From contig NZ_JARBUT010000007.1 of assembly GCF_028882275.1 (NCBI RefSeq), forward strand, positions 231,008 through 295,007: 64,000 bases of DNA, written 5' to 3'. The stretch comes from Nocardiopsis sp. N85 (GTDB lineage Bacteria > Actinomycetota > Actinomycetes > Streptosporangiales > Streptosporangiaceae). Shown piece by piece: positions 33,434-42,291 of this stretch. The position numbers and the translations under genes are program-made. The stretch's first letter is position 1, and every line of letters begins with the position of its first letter. Under the pieces are notes generated by a model, which made no database searches, was not told where the DNA came from, and worked only from the letters and a program-made list of their open reading frames with translations.

Positions 33434-34948
33434 TCATCCCCCGGACAGACGGGTGAGCGCGAACCACAGCCGCATCCGCTGTTCGGGATCGGCCAGGTCC
33501 ACCCCCAGTTCGCGTTCGATCCGGCCGATCCGGTAGCGGACGCTGTTGCGGTGCACGCCCAGATCGGCGGCGGCCCGGTCCCAGCCGCCGTGTCGGGTCA
33601 GCCAGGCCCGCAGGGTGCGGCGCAGCGTCCGGGCGGTGTCGTCGTCCTCCGCCAGCGGCCCCAGGACCCGACGGGCGAACGCGTCGGTGCCGGCCGCGTC
33701 CACCAGGGACGCGAAGGGGTCCGCGTCCTCCTCCCACAGGATCGGAGCGCCCACCGTGCGGGCGCGGGCCATCAGGGCGCCCGCCCGGCGGTCCGCCCCG
33801 GCCAGCGCTCCGGTCGGCACGGGGTCGCCGATCACGGCGATCCATCCGTGCGGGACCAGGGCGTCCAGGTCGGCTCGGTGCGCGGCGGCGCCCCTGTCGG
33901 CGAGTACGGCGCGGACCGTGCCGTCGGGGAGGGCCCCCACGACCGGCGTGGGCAGGGGGAGCCGGGCGGGCGGGGTGGGACGGGTCCGTCCGTCGGGGAC
34001 GGCCCGCAGGACCCGGTAGCGGATCGCGTCCGGGGCGCCGACCAGGTCGGCCAGCAGCGGTGCGGCCCCCGCGCCCGGATCGTCGTCGAGCAGGAGCGCG
34101 GCGACGAGCGCGCCCGGGACCGGAGGCGGCCTCGGCGTGGTGCGGGCGATCAGGTCCAGCAGGGCGGTGGCGGTGCGCAGGACGGCGCGATCGGTGACGC
34201 CCAACGGTTCGGGTCGGCCCACCAGGAGCACCCCGTGCTCGCGGGGCGGGGTGCCCACGGTGTGCCAGAACACCTCCGCGTCGCCCAGGCGGGACTTGGC
34301 GCTCCGGGGTCCGGCCGGCGCGGTGAGGCGGTCGAGGAGTTCGGCGGTCTCCGGACCCGGATCGGTCGGGGCGTCGGGGGTGGCGCGCACCGCTCCCCCG
34401 CCCCCCGGGGCGAGCACCAGGGCCCAGGCGCGCAGGGCCGAGGCCAGCACCCGCAGGATCCGATCGCCGGGGTCGGGGGCGGAGATCGCGCGGGCCATGT
34501 CGCGGTGGGCCTCGCCCAGGCGGCGCAGGTCCCGCAGACGGACCTCCTCCAAGGCCTCGGCGACGGCCCGGCCGACCGCGGCGAAGGGCGTGGGCCGGGG
34601 CACCTCGATCAGGGGCAGCCCCTGTCGGTGGCACTGCTCCACCAGGTGGGCCGGAACGAGGTCGTGGACCGGGGTCACACCGAACCCGAGGGCGGCCACC
34701 CCGGTCTCCACCAGGGCGGAGACGTAGGCGCGCACCCCGGCGGCATCGGCCGGCAGGTCACTGCCGGCGGTCAGCAGCAGTTCCCCGCCGCGCAGATAGG
34801 GGGTGGGATCGGCCAGTTCGCTGGACACCGCCCAGGTCACCCTCGGGTCCCCGGCCGCCACGACCGGGCGCAGGTCCAGATCGCGTCGGGCCAGCACGAC
34901 TCCCAGCGCGATGCCCTCGACCTCACCGGGTTCCTCGCCCCGTTCCAT
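33434..34948 (-). CDS. PucR family regulator of the guanidino-compound island
   Basis: A 504-residue PucR-type regulator. The N-terminal sensor has DPTPYLRGGELLLTAGSDLP and the C-terminal HTH has RHGGWDRAAADLGVHRNSVR followed by YRIGRIERELGVDLADPEQR. It is paralogous in architecture to the PucR at 13674, but its sequence is clearly different. It is divergent from the agmatinase gene, with 232 bases between starts. By position it controls the agmatinase/permease/aldehyde dehydrogenase genes, probably in response to a guanidino compound or polyamine. A GGGGGAG precedes the ATG. Confidence 0.9.
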   Translation of the reverse strand: MERGEEPGEVEGIALGVVLARRDLDLRPVVAAGDPRVTWAVSSELADPTPYLRGGELLLTAGSDLPADAAGVRAYVSALVETGVAALGFGVTPVHDLVPAHLVEQCHRQGLPLIEVPRPTPFAAVGRAVAEALEEVRLRDLRRLGEAHRDMARAISAPDPGDRILRVLASALRAWALVLAPGGGGAVRATPDAPTDPGPETAELLDRLTAPAGPRSAKSRLGDAEVFWHTVGTPPREHGVLLVGRPEPLGVTDRAVLRTATALLDLIARTTPRPPPVPGALVAALLLDDDPGAGAAPLLADLVGAPDAIRYRVLRAVPDGRTRPTPPARLPLPTPVVGALPDGTVRAVLADRGAAAHRADLDALVPHGWIAVIGDPVPTGALAGADRRAGALMARARTVGAPILWEEDADPFASLVDAAGTDAFARRVLGPLAEDDDTARTLRRTLRAWLTRHGGWDRAAADLGVHRNSVRYRIGRIERELGVDLADPEQRMRLWFALTRLSGG

Positions 34949-35012
34949 CCGCGCTCCCCCGCCCGTGTTCCCCCCGTGTCACCACGGTCGACGTGTGCGC
35001 GACCGTTCGGGA

Positions 35013-35031
35013 TGTTCCGACCAGAAGAACA
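35013..35031. promoter_or_regulatory. Inverted repeat in the PucR/agmatinase divergent promoter
   Basis: TGTTC-N9-GAACA is a perfect 5-bp inverted repeat in the middle of the divergent region. It is a candidate binding site for PucR or for the TetR protein encoded at 39349. Confidence 0.4.
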
Positions 35032-35180
35032 CACTCAACTGTGCGATTCGTCCACTGGAGCGTGACCCTGTTCCCGCCTAGCCTGACCGAAACGCGTGTG
35101 ACCTGCGCCGATGACGTCGCGGTGCGCACCGACATCCGCCGCGCCGCGCGCGCCGACCACGAGAGGGACACCACCGACCG

Positions 35181-36134
35181 ATGAGCGCACCGATCGGACC
35201 CACCGACTCCAGCCTCGTACCGCGTTTCGCCGGACCGGCGACGTTCGCGCGGCTGCCCCGCATCGACCAGGTCGAGCGGGCCGACATCGCCGTGGTCGGC
35301 GTCCCCTTCGACTCCGGTGTCTCCTACCGGCCCGGCGCCCGGTTCGGCCCTTCGGCGATCCGCGAGGCCAGCCGGCTGCTGCGCCCCTACCACCCGGGGC
35401 TGGACGTGTCCCCGTTCGCCGTCGCCCAGGTGGTCGACGGCGGTGACATCGCGGTCAACCCCTTCTCCATCGGCGACGCGGTGGAGACCATCGACGAGGC
35501 CGCCTCGCAGTTCGTGCGGGCGGGGACCCGCCTGGTCACCCTGGGCGGCGACCACACCATCGCGCTGCCGCTGCTGCGTTCGCTGTACCGGCGGCACGGT
35601 CCGATCGCGATGCTGCACTTCGACGCCCACCTGGACACCTGGGACACCTACTTCGGCGAGCCCTACACCCACGGCACCCCGTTCCGGCGCGCGGTGGAGG
35701 AGGGCATCCTCGACACCGAGGCGATCAGCCACGTGGGCACCCGCGGCCCGCTGTACGGCAAGAAGGACCTGGAGGACGACCGCCGGTTCGGGTTCGGGAT
35801 CGTCACCTCCGCCGACGTCATGCGCAAGGGCGTGGACGAGATCGCCGACGCCCTGCGTCAGCGGATCGGCGACCGGCCGCTGTACGTGTCGGTGGACATC
35901 GACGTGCTGGACCCGGCGCACGCGCCCGGCACCGGCACCCCCGAGGCGGGCGGGCTGACCAGCCGCGAACTGCTGGAGATCCTGCGAGGCCTGTCCTCCT
36001 GCAACCTGGTGGGCGCCGACGTGGTGGAGGTCGCCCCGGCCTACGACCACGCGCAGATCACCTCCACCGCCGCCTCCCACGTCGCCTACGACCTGGTCGG
36101 CGTGCTGGCGCTGAACCACGGCCGCACGGCCTGA
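35181..36134 (+). CDS. speB: Agmatinase/guanidinobutyrase-type ureohydrolase
   Basis: A 317-residue binuclear-manganese ureohydrolase that removes urea from a guanidino substrate. All metal ligands are present: His125 (GGDHTI), Asp148, His150 and Asp152 (HFDAHLD), Asp239 and Asp241 (SVDIDVLDP). The C-terminal [13 protein letters not shown] and [12 protein letters not shown] motifs place it in the agmatinase branch rather than arginase. Substrate could be agmatine (giving putrescine) or 4-guanidinobutyrate (giving GABA). The neighbouring aldehyde dehydrogenase and NCS1 permease fit either. It is divergent from a PucR regulator and followed by a hairpin before the permease gene. Confidence 0.9.
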   Translation: MSAPIGPTDSSLVPRFAGPATFARLPRIDQVERADIAVVGVPFDSGVSYRPGARFGPSAIREASRLLRPYHPGLDVSPFAVAQVVDGGDIAVNPFSIGDAVETIDEAASQFVRAGTRLVTLGGDHTIALPLLRSLYRRHGPIAMLHFDAHLDTWDTYFGEPYTHGTPFRRAVEEGILDTEAISHVGTRGPLYGKKDLEDDRRFGFGIVTSADVMRKGVDEIADALRQRIGDRPLYVSVDIDVLDPAHAPGTGTPEAGGLTSRELLEILRGLSSCNLVGADVVEVAPAYDHAQITSTAASHVAYDLVGVLALNHGRTA

Positions 36135-36138
36135 GTCC

Positions 36139-36165
36139 CCGGGGCCCGGCCCGTCCGGGCCCCGG
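36139..36165 (+). terminator. Hairpin between agmatinase and permease genes
   Basis: A perfect 11-bp stem (36139-36149 and 36155-36165, loop CCCGT) lies just after the stop codon. The permease gene begins 125 bases later, so partial read-through is likely. Confidence 0.7.
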
Positions 36166-36289
36166 TCCGGCGGTCGCGCGTCAACGGCGCCGCGCGGCCG
36201 CCGCACCCCTCCCCTTCGGGGTCGGGCCCCCTCTCATCCCCATCACCCGCGACGCCCCGCGGGGACATCCCCCTCCTCAGGAGCACGCC

Positions 36290-37816
36290 GTGTCCGCACA
36301 CCACGACCCATCACCGATAGAGATCGAAGCACCACAGAAGGTGACGGAGATCGAGACCTACGGGGTCGCGCCGATCCCCGTCCGGGCCCAGACGTCCCGG
36401 CCCTTCGACCTCTTCCGGCTCACGTTCGGCGGCGCCAACACCTTCGCGACCATCATTCTCGGCACCCTGCCCATCGCCTACGGGCTCGGGTTCGCCGCCT
36501 CGGCGGCCGCGACGGTGGTCGGTGTGATCGTCGGCGCGCTCATCCTGTCGCCCATGGCCCTGTTCGGGCCGCGCACCCGCACCAACAACGCCGTCTCCTC
36601 CGGCGCCCACTTCGGCGTGGTCGGCCGCGCCCTGGGGTCGCTGCTGTCGCTGCTGACCGCCGTGGCGTTCTTCTCCATCTCGGTGTGGGTGAGCGGCGAC
36701 GCCATCGTCGGCGCCGCCGCCCGCCTCGGGTACGAGGGCGGTGACGGACTGCGCGCCGCGGCCTACGGGGTCATCGCGGTGGCGGTGTTCGCGGTCTGCG
36801 TGTACGGCTACCGGTTCATGCTGCTGATCAACAAGGTCGCGGTGGTGGCCGGCAGCGCCCTGATGCTGCTGGGCGTGGTCGCCTACGGCGGGTCCTTCGA
36901 CCCGTCGTACGCGGGCAGCGGCGAGTACCTCCTGGGCGGGTTCTGGCCCACCTGGGTGCTGGCGGTGCTGACCATCATGGCCAACCCGGTGTCGTTCGGC
37001 GGGTTCCTGGGCGACTGGTCGCGGTACATCCCCGCCTCCCACTCCACCCGGTCGATGCTGGCCGCGCCGTTCCTGGCGCAGGTCGCGACCCTGCTCCCGT
37101 TCTTCTTCGGGCTGGCCACCGCCACCCTGGTCGCCGACCCCGGCGACTACGTGACGGGCCTGGCCGTGGTCTCCCCGCTCTGGTACGCCCTTCCGCTGCT
37201 GCTGGTGGCCCTCGTCGGCGGTCTCTCCACCGGCACCACCGCGCTGTACGGCACCGGCCTGGACTTCTCCTCCCTGGTGCCGCGGCTGAACCGGGTGCAG
37301 GGCACCGTGGTGGTGGGCTGCCTGGCTCTGGTGCTGATCTTCGTCGGCACGTTCCTGTTCGACATCGTCGAGACGATCAACGCCTTCGTGATCCTCATCG
37401 TGCTGCTCACGTCGCCGTGGATGGTCATCCTGATGCTGGGCTACCTGTTCCGGCGGGGGTTCTACCGGGTCGAGGACCTCCAGGTGTTCAACGAGGGCCG
37501 CAAGGGCGGCGCCTACTGGTTCACCCGGGGCGTGAACTGGCGCGCCATGGCCGCCTGGCTGGCCGCCGCCGCGATGGGTCTGGTCTTCGCCAACACACCG
37601 ATGCTGGTGGGGCCGCTGGGGAACCTGGCCGGCGGCATCGACCTGAGCCTGCCGGTGGCGCTGATTACCGCCGCCGTCGTCTACCCGGCGGCGCTGGTGC
37701 TCTTCCCCGAGCCGCGGTCGGTGTTCGGGCCCGCCGGGCCTCGACTGGTCCCGGCCGCGCCGGACACCGGGTCCGAGCCCGAACCGGAGCCGCGTCCGAG
37801 CGTCCCGGCCCGATGA
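36290..37816 (+). CDS. NCS1 family permease (purine-cytosine permease type)
   Basis: A 508-residue inner-membrane transporter of the NCS1 family with about twelve hydrophobic helices. The TM1 motif is LTFGGANTFATIILGTLPIA; a later helix pair has NPVSFGGFLGDWSRYIPA, the region that contacts substrate. A charged cytoplasmic N-terminus (about 45 residues) and a Pro/Glu-rich tail flank the core. The GTG start has CAGGAG upstream. In this context the substrate is more likely a guanidino compound, hydantoin-like or polyamine-related molecule than a nucleobase; this is inference from the neighbours. Confidence 0.88.
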   Translation: MSAHHDPSPIEIEAPQKVTEIETYGVAPIPVRAQTSRPFDLFRLTFGGANTFATIILGTLPIAYGLGFAASAAATVVGVIVGALILSPMALFGPRTRTNNAVSSGAHFGVVGRALGSLLSLLTAVAFFSISVWVSGDAIVGAAARLGYEGGDGLRAAAYGVIAVAVFAVCVYGYRFMLLINKVAVVAGSALMLLGVVAYGGSFDPSYAGSGEYLLGGFWPTWVLAVLTIMANPVSFGGFLGDWSRYIPASHSTRSMLAAPFLAQVATLLPFFFGLATATLVADPGDYVTGLAVVSPLWYALPLLLVALVGGLSTGTTALYGTGLDFSSLVPRLNRVQGTVVVGCLALVLIFVGTFLFDIVETINAFVILIVLLTSPWMVILMLGYLFRRGFYRVEDLQVFNEGRKGGAYWFTRGVNWRAMAAWLAAAAMGLVFANTPMLVGPLGNLAGGIDLSLPVALITAAVVYPAALVLFPEPRSVFGPAGPRLVPAAPDTGSEPEPEPRPSVPAR

Positions 37817-37866
37817 CGACCGCCCACGGCCCCACCCGTTCCATCACCCCATCGACACGAGGACAC

Positions 37867-39306
37867 ATGCGCATCCACGAGTTCGCCACCCTGCCCGGTC
37901 TCGTCGACGGCGAGCCGCTGCCCGCCCCGGAGGGCCCCGTCCTGGAGCTCGTCGACCCGGTCACCGGCGAGGTCCACGGCCGGTCCGGGGTCTTCGGGGC
38001 CGCCGAGGTGGAGGCGGCCATGGACTCCTCTCTGCGGGCCTTCGCCGCCTGGCGGCGTGCCACCCCGTCCCGCCGCCAGGACGCCCTGCTCGCCCTGGCC
38101 GACGCCCTGGCCGCCCGCGCGGAGGAGTTCGCCGACGCCGAGTGCCGCGAGACCGGCAAGCCTCGCGCGGACGTCCTGAACGAGGAGATCCCCTTCTGCG
38201 TGGACACCCTGAGGTTCTTCGCCGGGGCCGCCCGCCACCTGGAGGGCCGGGCCGCGGCCGAGTACCTGGAGGGCCACACCTCCTGGATCCGTCGTGAACC
38301 GCTGGGGGTGTGCGCGGGCATCACCCCGTGGAACTACCCGCTGATGATGGCGGTCTGGAAGATCGGTCCGGCGCTGGCCGCAGGGAACACGGTGGTGCTC
38401 AAGCCCGCCGAGACCACGCCCACCACCACGGTGATGCTCGCCGAGCTGGCCGCCGGCGTCCTGCCCGCCGGCGTGCTCAACACGGTGGTCGGAGACCGCG
38501 ACACCGGCCGACTGGTGGCCTCCCACCCGGCGGTGCGGCTGGTCTCGGTGACCGGTTCCACCCGGGCGGGCGTGCAGGTGGCCCAGGCGGCGTCGGAGGA
38601 CCTCAAGGTCCTGCACCTGGAACTCGGCGGCAACGCGCCGGCCCTGGTCTTCGGCGACGCCGACCCGGCCGACACCGCCGAGGGCGTGCTGGCCGCCGGG
38701 CTGCTCAACGCCGGGCAGGACTGCACCGCCGCCTCCCGGGTGCTGGTGCACGAGGATCTGCACGACGCGTTCGTGGCCGAGCTGGTCGCTCGGGCGAAGG
38801 AGCGGGTCACCGGGCTGCCCAGCGGGGAGACGAGCGACTTCGGTCCGCTCAACAACGCCGACCAGTTCGCCCGCGTCCTGGGGCTGATCGAGCGGCTGCC
38901 CGCGCACGCGACGGTGGCGACCGGCGGGCACCGGGTGGGCGATCGCGGGTTCTTCCTGGCCCCGACCGTGGTCACGGGGCTGCGCCCCGATGACGAGATC
39001 GTGCGCGAGGAGATCTTCGGCCCCGTCATCACCGTGCAGCGGTTCGCCACCGAGGAGGAGGCGGTCGCGCTGGCCAACGGCGTGGAACAGGGGCTGGCGT
39101 CGTCGGTGTGGACCACCGATCACGCCCGGGCGCTGCGGGTGGGCGCGGAGCTGGACTTCGGCGCGGTGTGGATCAACACCCACGGGGCGCTGGTGTCGGA
39201 GATGCCGCACGGCGGCTTCAAGCACTCGGGTTACGGCAAGGACCTGTCGTCCTACAGCCTGGAGGAGTACACCCGGGTCAAGCACATGATGAGCGCGATC
39301 GGTTGA
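37867..39306 (+). CDS. Aldehyde dehydrogenase (gamma-aminobutyraldehyde/betaine aldehyde type)
   Basis: A 479-residue NAD(P)-dependent aldehyde dehydrogenase. Catalytic Glu252 is in LELGGNAP and nucleophile Cys286 in NAGQDCTAASR. PWNYPLMMAVWKIGPALAAG and KPAETTP form the cofactor site, and GFKHSGYGKDLS is at the C-terminus. NAGQDC with Ala and Ser after the Cys is typical of gamma-aminobutyraldehyde dehydrogenases such as PatD/KauB. It would oxidise the aldehyde formed from putrescine or another diamine and so complete polyamine catabolism begun by the agmatinase. It is 50 bases downstream of the permease gene and probably co-transcribed. Confidence 0.92.
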   Translation: MRIHEFATLPGLVDGEPLPAPEGPVLELVDPVTGEVHGRSGVFGAAEVEAAMDSSLRAFAAWRRATPSRRQDALLALADALAARAEEFADAECRETGKPRADVLNEEIPFCVDTLRFFAGAARHLEGRAAAEYLEGHTSWIRREPLGVCAGITPWNYPLMMAVWKIGPALAAGNTVVLKPAETTPTTTVMLAELAAGVLPAGVLNTVVGDRDTGRLVASHPAVRLVSVTGSTRAGVQVAQAASEDLKVLHLELGGNAPALVFGDADPADTAEGVLAAGLLNAGQDCTAASRVLVHEDLHDAFVAELVARAKERVTGLPSGETSDFGPLNNADQFARVLGLIERLPAHATVATGGHRVGDRGFFLAPTVVTGLRPDDEIVREEIFGPVITVQRFATEEEAVALANGVEQGLASSVWTTDHARALRVGAELDFGAVWINTHGALVSEMPHGGFKHSGYGKDLSSYSLEEYTRVKHMMSAIG

Positions 39307-39330
39307 GCCGGAGCGGCGGGGCGCTCCGGC
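39307..39330. terminator. Hairpin between ALDH and TetR genes
   Basis: GCCGGAGC and GCTCCGGC form a perfect 8-bp stem with an 8-base loop directly after the ALDH stop, in the gap before the convergent TetR gene. Confidence 0.65.
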
Positions 39331-39348
39331 GCACGGACGCGCCCCGCC

Positions 39349-39972
39349 TCAGCCTCCGGCCGTGACGGTGCGGGCCTCCAGATGCGCCCACGTCAGAGCG
39401 GTGACGTGGTCGGCCATGGTGTCGGGGCTCTCCTCGGGGTGGTCCAGCAGCCAGTCGGCGAAGGCGTCGGCGGTGCTGACCGCGATCCGCGCCAGGAGTT
39501 CGGCGTCGCGGGAGTCGGCGGCCCCGGGCAGGCCGCCGCAGGTGGTGATGAGGGCGGTGACCTCGGCCAGGACGCGGTCGCGCGCCCGGGTCACCTCGGC
39601 GGCGAAGGGGCCGCCCTGGGCGGCGGCGCGACGGTACAGGACGGTCCAGCTCTCCCGGTTGTCGACCACGAATCCGAAGAAGGCACGGATTCCGCGGCGC
39701 AGGGGGTCGTCCCCGGCCGGGATCGAGGGGTCGTGGGCGGCGGTGCGCAGGGCGAGGATGAGCCGCTCGGATTCGCGGCGCACACAGGCGTTGAAAATCC
39801 CTTCCTTGGAGCCCAGATAGTGGTACATCGTCGGCTTGGACGTGCCCGCGGCCTCGGCGATCTGCTCGACGCGCACCGTGTGGTAATCGCTTCGGGAGAA
39901 GGCCGTGACGGCGGCATCGATCATCAGCTGTTCACGGATCCGACGGGGCAGTCTGCGCTGTTTGGTCTTCAC
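39349..39972 (-). CDS. TetR family transcriptional regulator
   Basis: A 207-residue regulator. The N-terminal HTH (about 12-58) is FSRSDYHTVRVEQIAEAAGT then SKPTMYHYLGSKEGIF, a clear TetR pattern. The all-helical ligand domain follows. A GTG start with no clear ribosome-binding site suggests leaderless or weak translation. The upstream region is relatively AT-rich and carries a TTCAGAAC element also present upstream of the dimethylargininase gene. It is convergent with the ALDH gene; likely targets are itself, the dimethylargininase gene and perhaps the agmatinase operon. Confidence 0.88.
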   Translation of the reverse strand: MKTKQRRLPRRIREQLMIDAAVTAFSRSDYHTVRVEQIAEAAGTSKPTMYHYLGSKEGIFNACVRRESERLILALRTAAHDPSIPAGDDPLRRGIRAFFGFVVDNRESWTVLYRRAAAQGGPFAAEVTRARDRVLAEVTALITTCGGLPGAADSRDAELLARIAVSTADAFADWLLDHPEESPDTMADHVTALTWAHLEARTVTAGG

Positions 39973-40198
39973 GTTTCAGAACTTTATTGGTTTGCCGCGT
40001 TTTCACCAGGGCCTGTCGTCACCCGGTTTTCGGCGAGGACGCCTTCGGATTCCGTGGCGGCCGCATGACCTGTGACTACCGGTGAGTCCACCCTTACACA
40101 TGGTGGCGTTTCCCACATTCGGGGAGGTTTGGGCGGCCGGATGCCGCACAGGAGTGCGCGGTTCCCGGCCGCCCCTTGTCAGCGCGGTGCGTACGGCC

Positions 40199-41029
40199 TC
40201 ACAGGCGCGCGGGGCGCAGCTCCAACGTGCAGCACTTGGCGCCGCCGCCGGCCTTGCGCAATTCGTCGAGCTCGACCGGGTGGACGATCAGCCCCTCGGC
40301 GCGCAGCCGGTCGGCCAATGCGGTGGCCTCGGCGGCGATGACCACGTTGCGCCCGTCGCAGACCGCGTTGAGGCCCAGGACCCGGGCGTCGTCCTCGGTG
40401 GCGATCAGGGCGTCGGGGAACAGCGATTCCAGTACCCGGCGGCTCCCCGCCGAGAAGGCGCCCGGATGGTAGGCGATACGGTCGCCCGGCAGGGCGAACA
40501 GCGCCGTGTCCAGGTGGTAGAAACGCGGATCGACCAGTTGCAGGGTCACGACCGGGCGGCCCAGGAAACGTTCGGCCTCCTGGTGTGCGGCGGCGTCGGT
40601 ACGGAATCCGGTACCGGCGAGGATCACGTCGTCGAGGGTGATGAAGTCGCCCTCCCCCTCGTTGACGTGCTTGGGCTCGCGGGTCTCGGAGAACCCGGCC
40701 GCGCGGAACCATTCCAGGTAGGCGGGCCCCTCCGGTGTGCGCTCGGCGCTGGCGAACCGGGCGCCGTAGACCCGGCCGTCCACCACCAGGCCGCCGTTGG
40801 CGGCGAACACCATGTCGGGCAGTCCCTCGATGGGGGCGATCTCGTCGACCTCGTGCCCCAGTTCGAGATAGAGGTCGCGCAGCGCCTCCCATTGTCGAAT
40901 GGCCCTGTCCCGGTCGACCCGCACCGCCGGGTCCATCCAGGGATTGATCGCGTATTCGACCGCGAAGTAGGTGGGACGGCACATCAGATAGTGCCGTCGA
41001 ACAGCCACCGAACCGGCCGGGTTCTCCAT
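40199..41029 (-). CDS. ddaH: Dimethylarginine dimethylaminohydrolase (guanidino-modifying enzyme)
   Basis: A 276-residue member of the amidinotransferase/arginine deiminase fold. Substrate and catalytic elements are MVFAANGG, HVNEGEGDFI, the catalytic His region FYHLDTALFALP, and the C-terminal cysteine pair Cys266-Cys267 in GGGAKCCTLEL, one of which is the nucleophile. DDAH converts methylated arginines to citrulline and methylamines; some relatives act on arginine or ornithine-type amidines. The ATG has TGGAGG upstream. It lies in the island of agmatinase, aldehyde dehydrogenase and TetR genes, supporting a guanidino-compound role. Confidence 0.88.
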   Translation of the reverse strand: MENPAGSVAVRRHYLMCRPTYFAVEYAINPWMDPAVRVDRDRAIRQWEALRDLYLELGHEVDEIAPIEGLPDMVFAANGGLVVDGRVYGARFASAERTPEGPAYLEWFRAAGFSETREPKHVNEGEGDFITLDDVILAGTGFRTDAAAHQEAERFLGRPVVTLQLVDPRFYHLDTALFALPGDRIAYHPGAFSAGSRRVLESLFPDALIATEDDARVLGLNAVCDGRNVVIAAEATALADRLRAEGLIVHPVELDELRKAGGGAKCCTLELRPARL

Positions 41030-41159
41030 TGAACCTCCAGTGAAAACCGTTCAGAACACGGGACGAGCCGCGGTGGTACAGGTCTTTATCGCCCGTGGTC
41101 CACCACGTTCGATGAAGGGATACCCGCGCCCGGGTCGGGCCAAGAGGAACGGTCCGATG

Positions 41160-41185
41160 AAAAGATCCCCGCACCCGCAGGGATC
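41160..41185 (-). terminator. Intrinsic terminator of the Ku gene
   Basis: Read on the minus strand, GATCCC-N10-GGGATC is followed at once by TTTT and starts five bases after the Ku stop codon. It is one of the few hairpins here with a U-tract. Confidence 0.8.
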
Positions 41186-41189
41186 GTGA

Positions 41190-42119
41190 TCAGCGCCCAC
41201 CCGCCCGGGACACCGCCTCCTCCAGTTCCTCGCGGTTCATCTTGGAGCGGCCCGGCACGTCCAGTTCCGAGGCGCGCCGGAGCAGTTCGCGTTTGGTGCG
41301 CCGGCCCTCGCCCCGGCCGGGCGGTCGCGGGCCGGGCAGGCTGCGGCGCAGCGCGTCCTGGAGCGCGTCGTCCCCGCGGCCCTCGGGACGGCGCGGACGG
41401 CTCCTGTCGCCGGGACGGTGGGTGATGGTCCCCCCCTTGGCCTTGGCCCGGACCAGCTCGGTCAGTCGGTGGCCGTAGCTGTCGTCGTAGTGGGCCGGGT
41501 CCCAGTCCATCGCCATGGAGCCGACGAGTTCGCGGGCCAGGGCCAGTTCCTCCTTGCCCAGGGCGACGTGCGGAACCGGCGGCATGACGTCGTCGGGGGT
41601 GCGCACCTCGTCCGGCCACCACAGGGTGGAGGCCGACAACACGCCCCGGGCCGGTTCGATGAGGACCGGGGACTCGCGGTCGCGCAGGACCACCGTGGCG
41701 GTGCCCGCCCGGCGGGTCTGGTCCAGGGCGCTGTAGAGCAGCCGATAGGGCTCGGCGTCGCCGGGGTCGCGCGGGGCGACGTAGTAGGTCGCGGCGTACC
41801 ACAGGGGCCCGACGGCGCCCTCGGAGACGAACCCGTCGATGCGCATGGTGCGCGACCCGTGCGGGAGGATCTCCTCCACCTCCTCGGGTTCGAGGACGAC
41901 GTACTCGTCCTCGACGGCGGTGCGGGCGCCGCGCACGATGTCCTCGGCGGGAACCTCCTCGCCGGTGCGCTCGTTGACGCGGACGTAGCGGATGCGGTCG
42001 GCGGTGCCGCGTTCGAACTGGTGCAGGACCGGACCGCGCCGTTCGCGGGCGCTGTAGAGGCGGACCCCTATCGGGACCTCGCCGAACATCAGAGTGCCCA
42101 CCCAGACAGGATTGACCAT
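41190..42119 (-). CDS. ku: Bacterial Ku protein (non-homologous end joining)
   Basis: A 309-residue homologue of bacterial Ku, the homodimeric ring that binds DNA ends and recruits ligase D. The core (about 1-250) opens with MVNPVWVGTLMFGEVPIGVR and includes ERIRY-like DRIRYVRVNERTGEEVP, EDIVRGA and MPPVPHVALGKEELALAREL. The C-terminus adds a basic Arg/Gly/Pro linker and a helix-extension-helix (SAP-like) segment, RTKRELLRRASELDVPGRSK, expected to bind DNA. The ATG has AGGGGAGG upstream. No ligD gene is in the window. Confidence 0.93.
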   Translation of the reverse strand: MVNPVWVGTLMFGEVPIGVRLYSARERRGPVLHQFERGTADRIRYVRVNERTGEEVPAEDIVRGARTAVEDEYVVLEPEEVEEILPHGSRTMRIDGFVSEGAVGPLWYAATYYVAPRDPGDAEPYRLLYSALDQTRRAGTATVVLRDRESPVLIEPARGVLSASTLWWPDEVRTPDDVMPPVPHVALGKEELALARELVGSMAMDWDPAHYDDSYGHRLTELVRAKAKGGTITHRPGDRSRPRRPEGRGDDALQDALRRSLPGPRPPGRGEGRRTKRELLRRASELDVPGRSKMNREELEEAVSRAGGR

Positions 42120-42237
42120 GGTGCCTCCCCTGCTCCCATGATCACCGTGACCGGGCAAAATACCGGTCGAGAAGCACAAAGAACGGGTCAGGGGATCCCT
42201 CGGACCGAAACCTTCCCATACCGAGCCCCGTTCGTGA

Positions 42238-42251
42238 ACCGACCGGTCGGT
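42238..42251 (+). promoter_or_regulatory. Perfect palindromic operator upstream of the alcohol dehydrogenase
   Basis: ACCGACCGGTCGGT is a perfect 14-bp palindrome 40 bases before the ATG. A possible -10 (TATTGCTAG) follows immediately. The symmetry and position are typical of a TetR-type repressor site. Confidence 0.65.
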
Positions 42252-42291
42252 ATTGCTAGTGTCACGGCAGTCCGTGATTGGAGTTCCTCCC

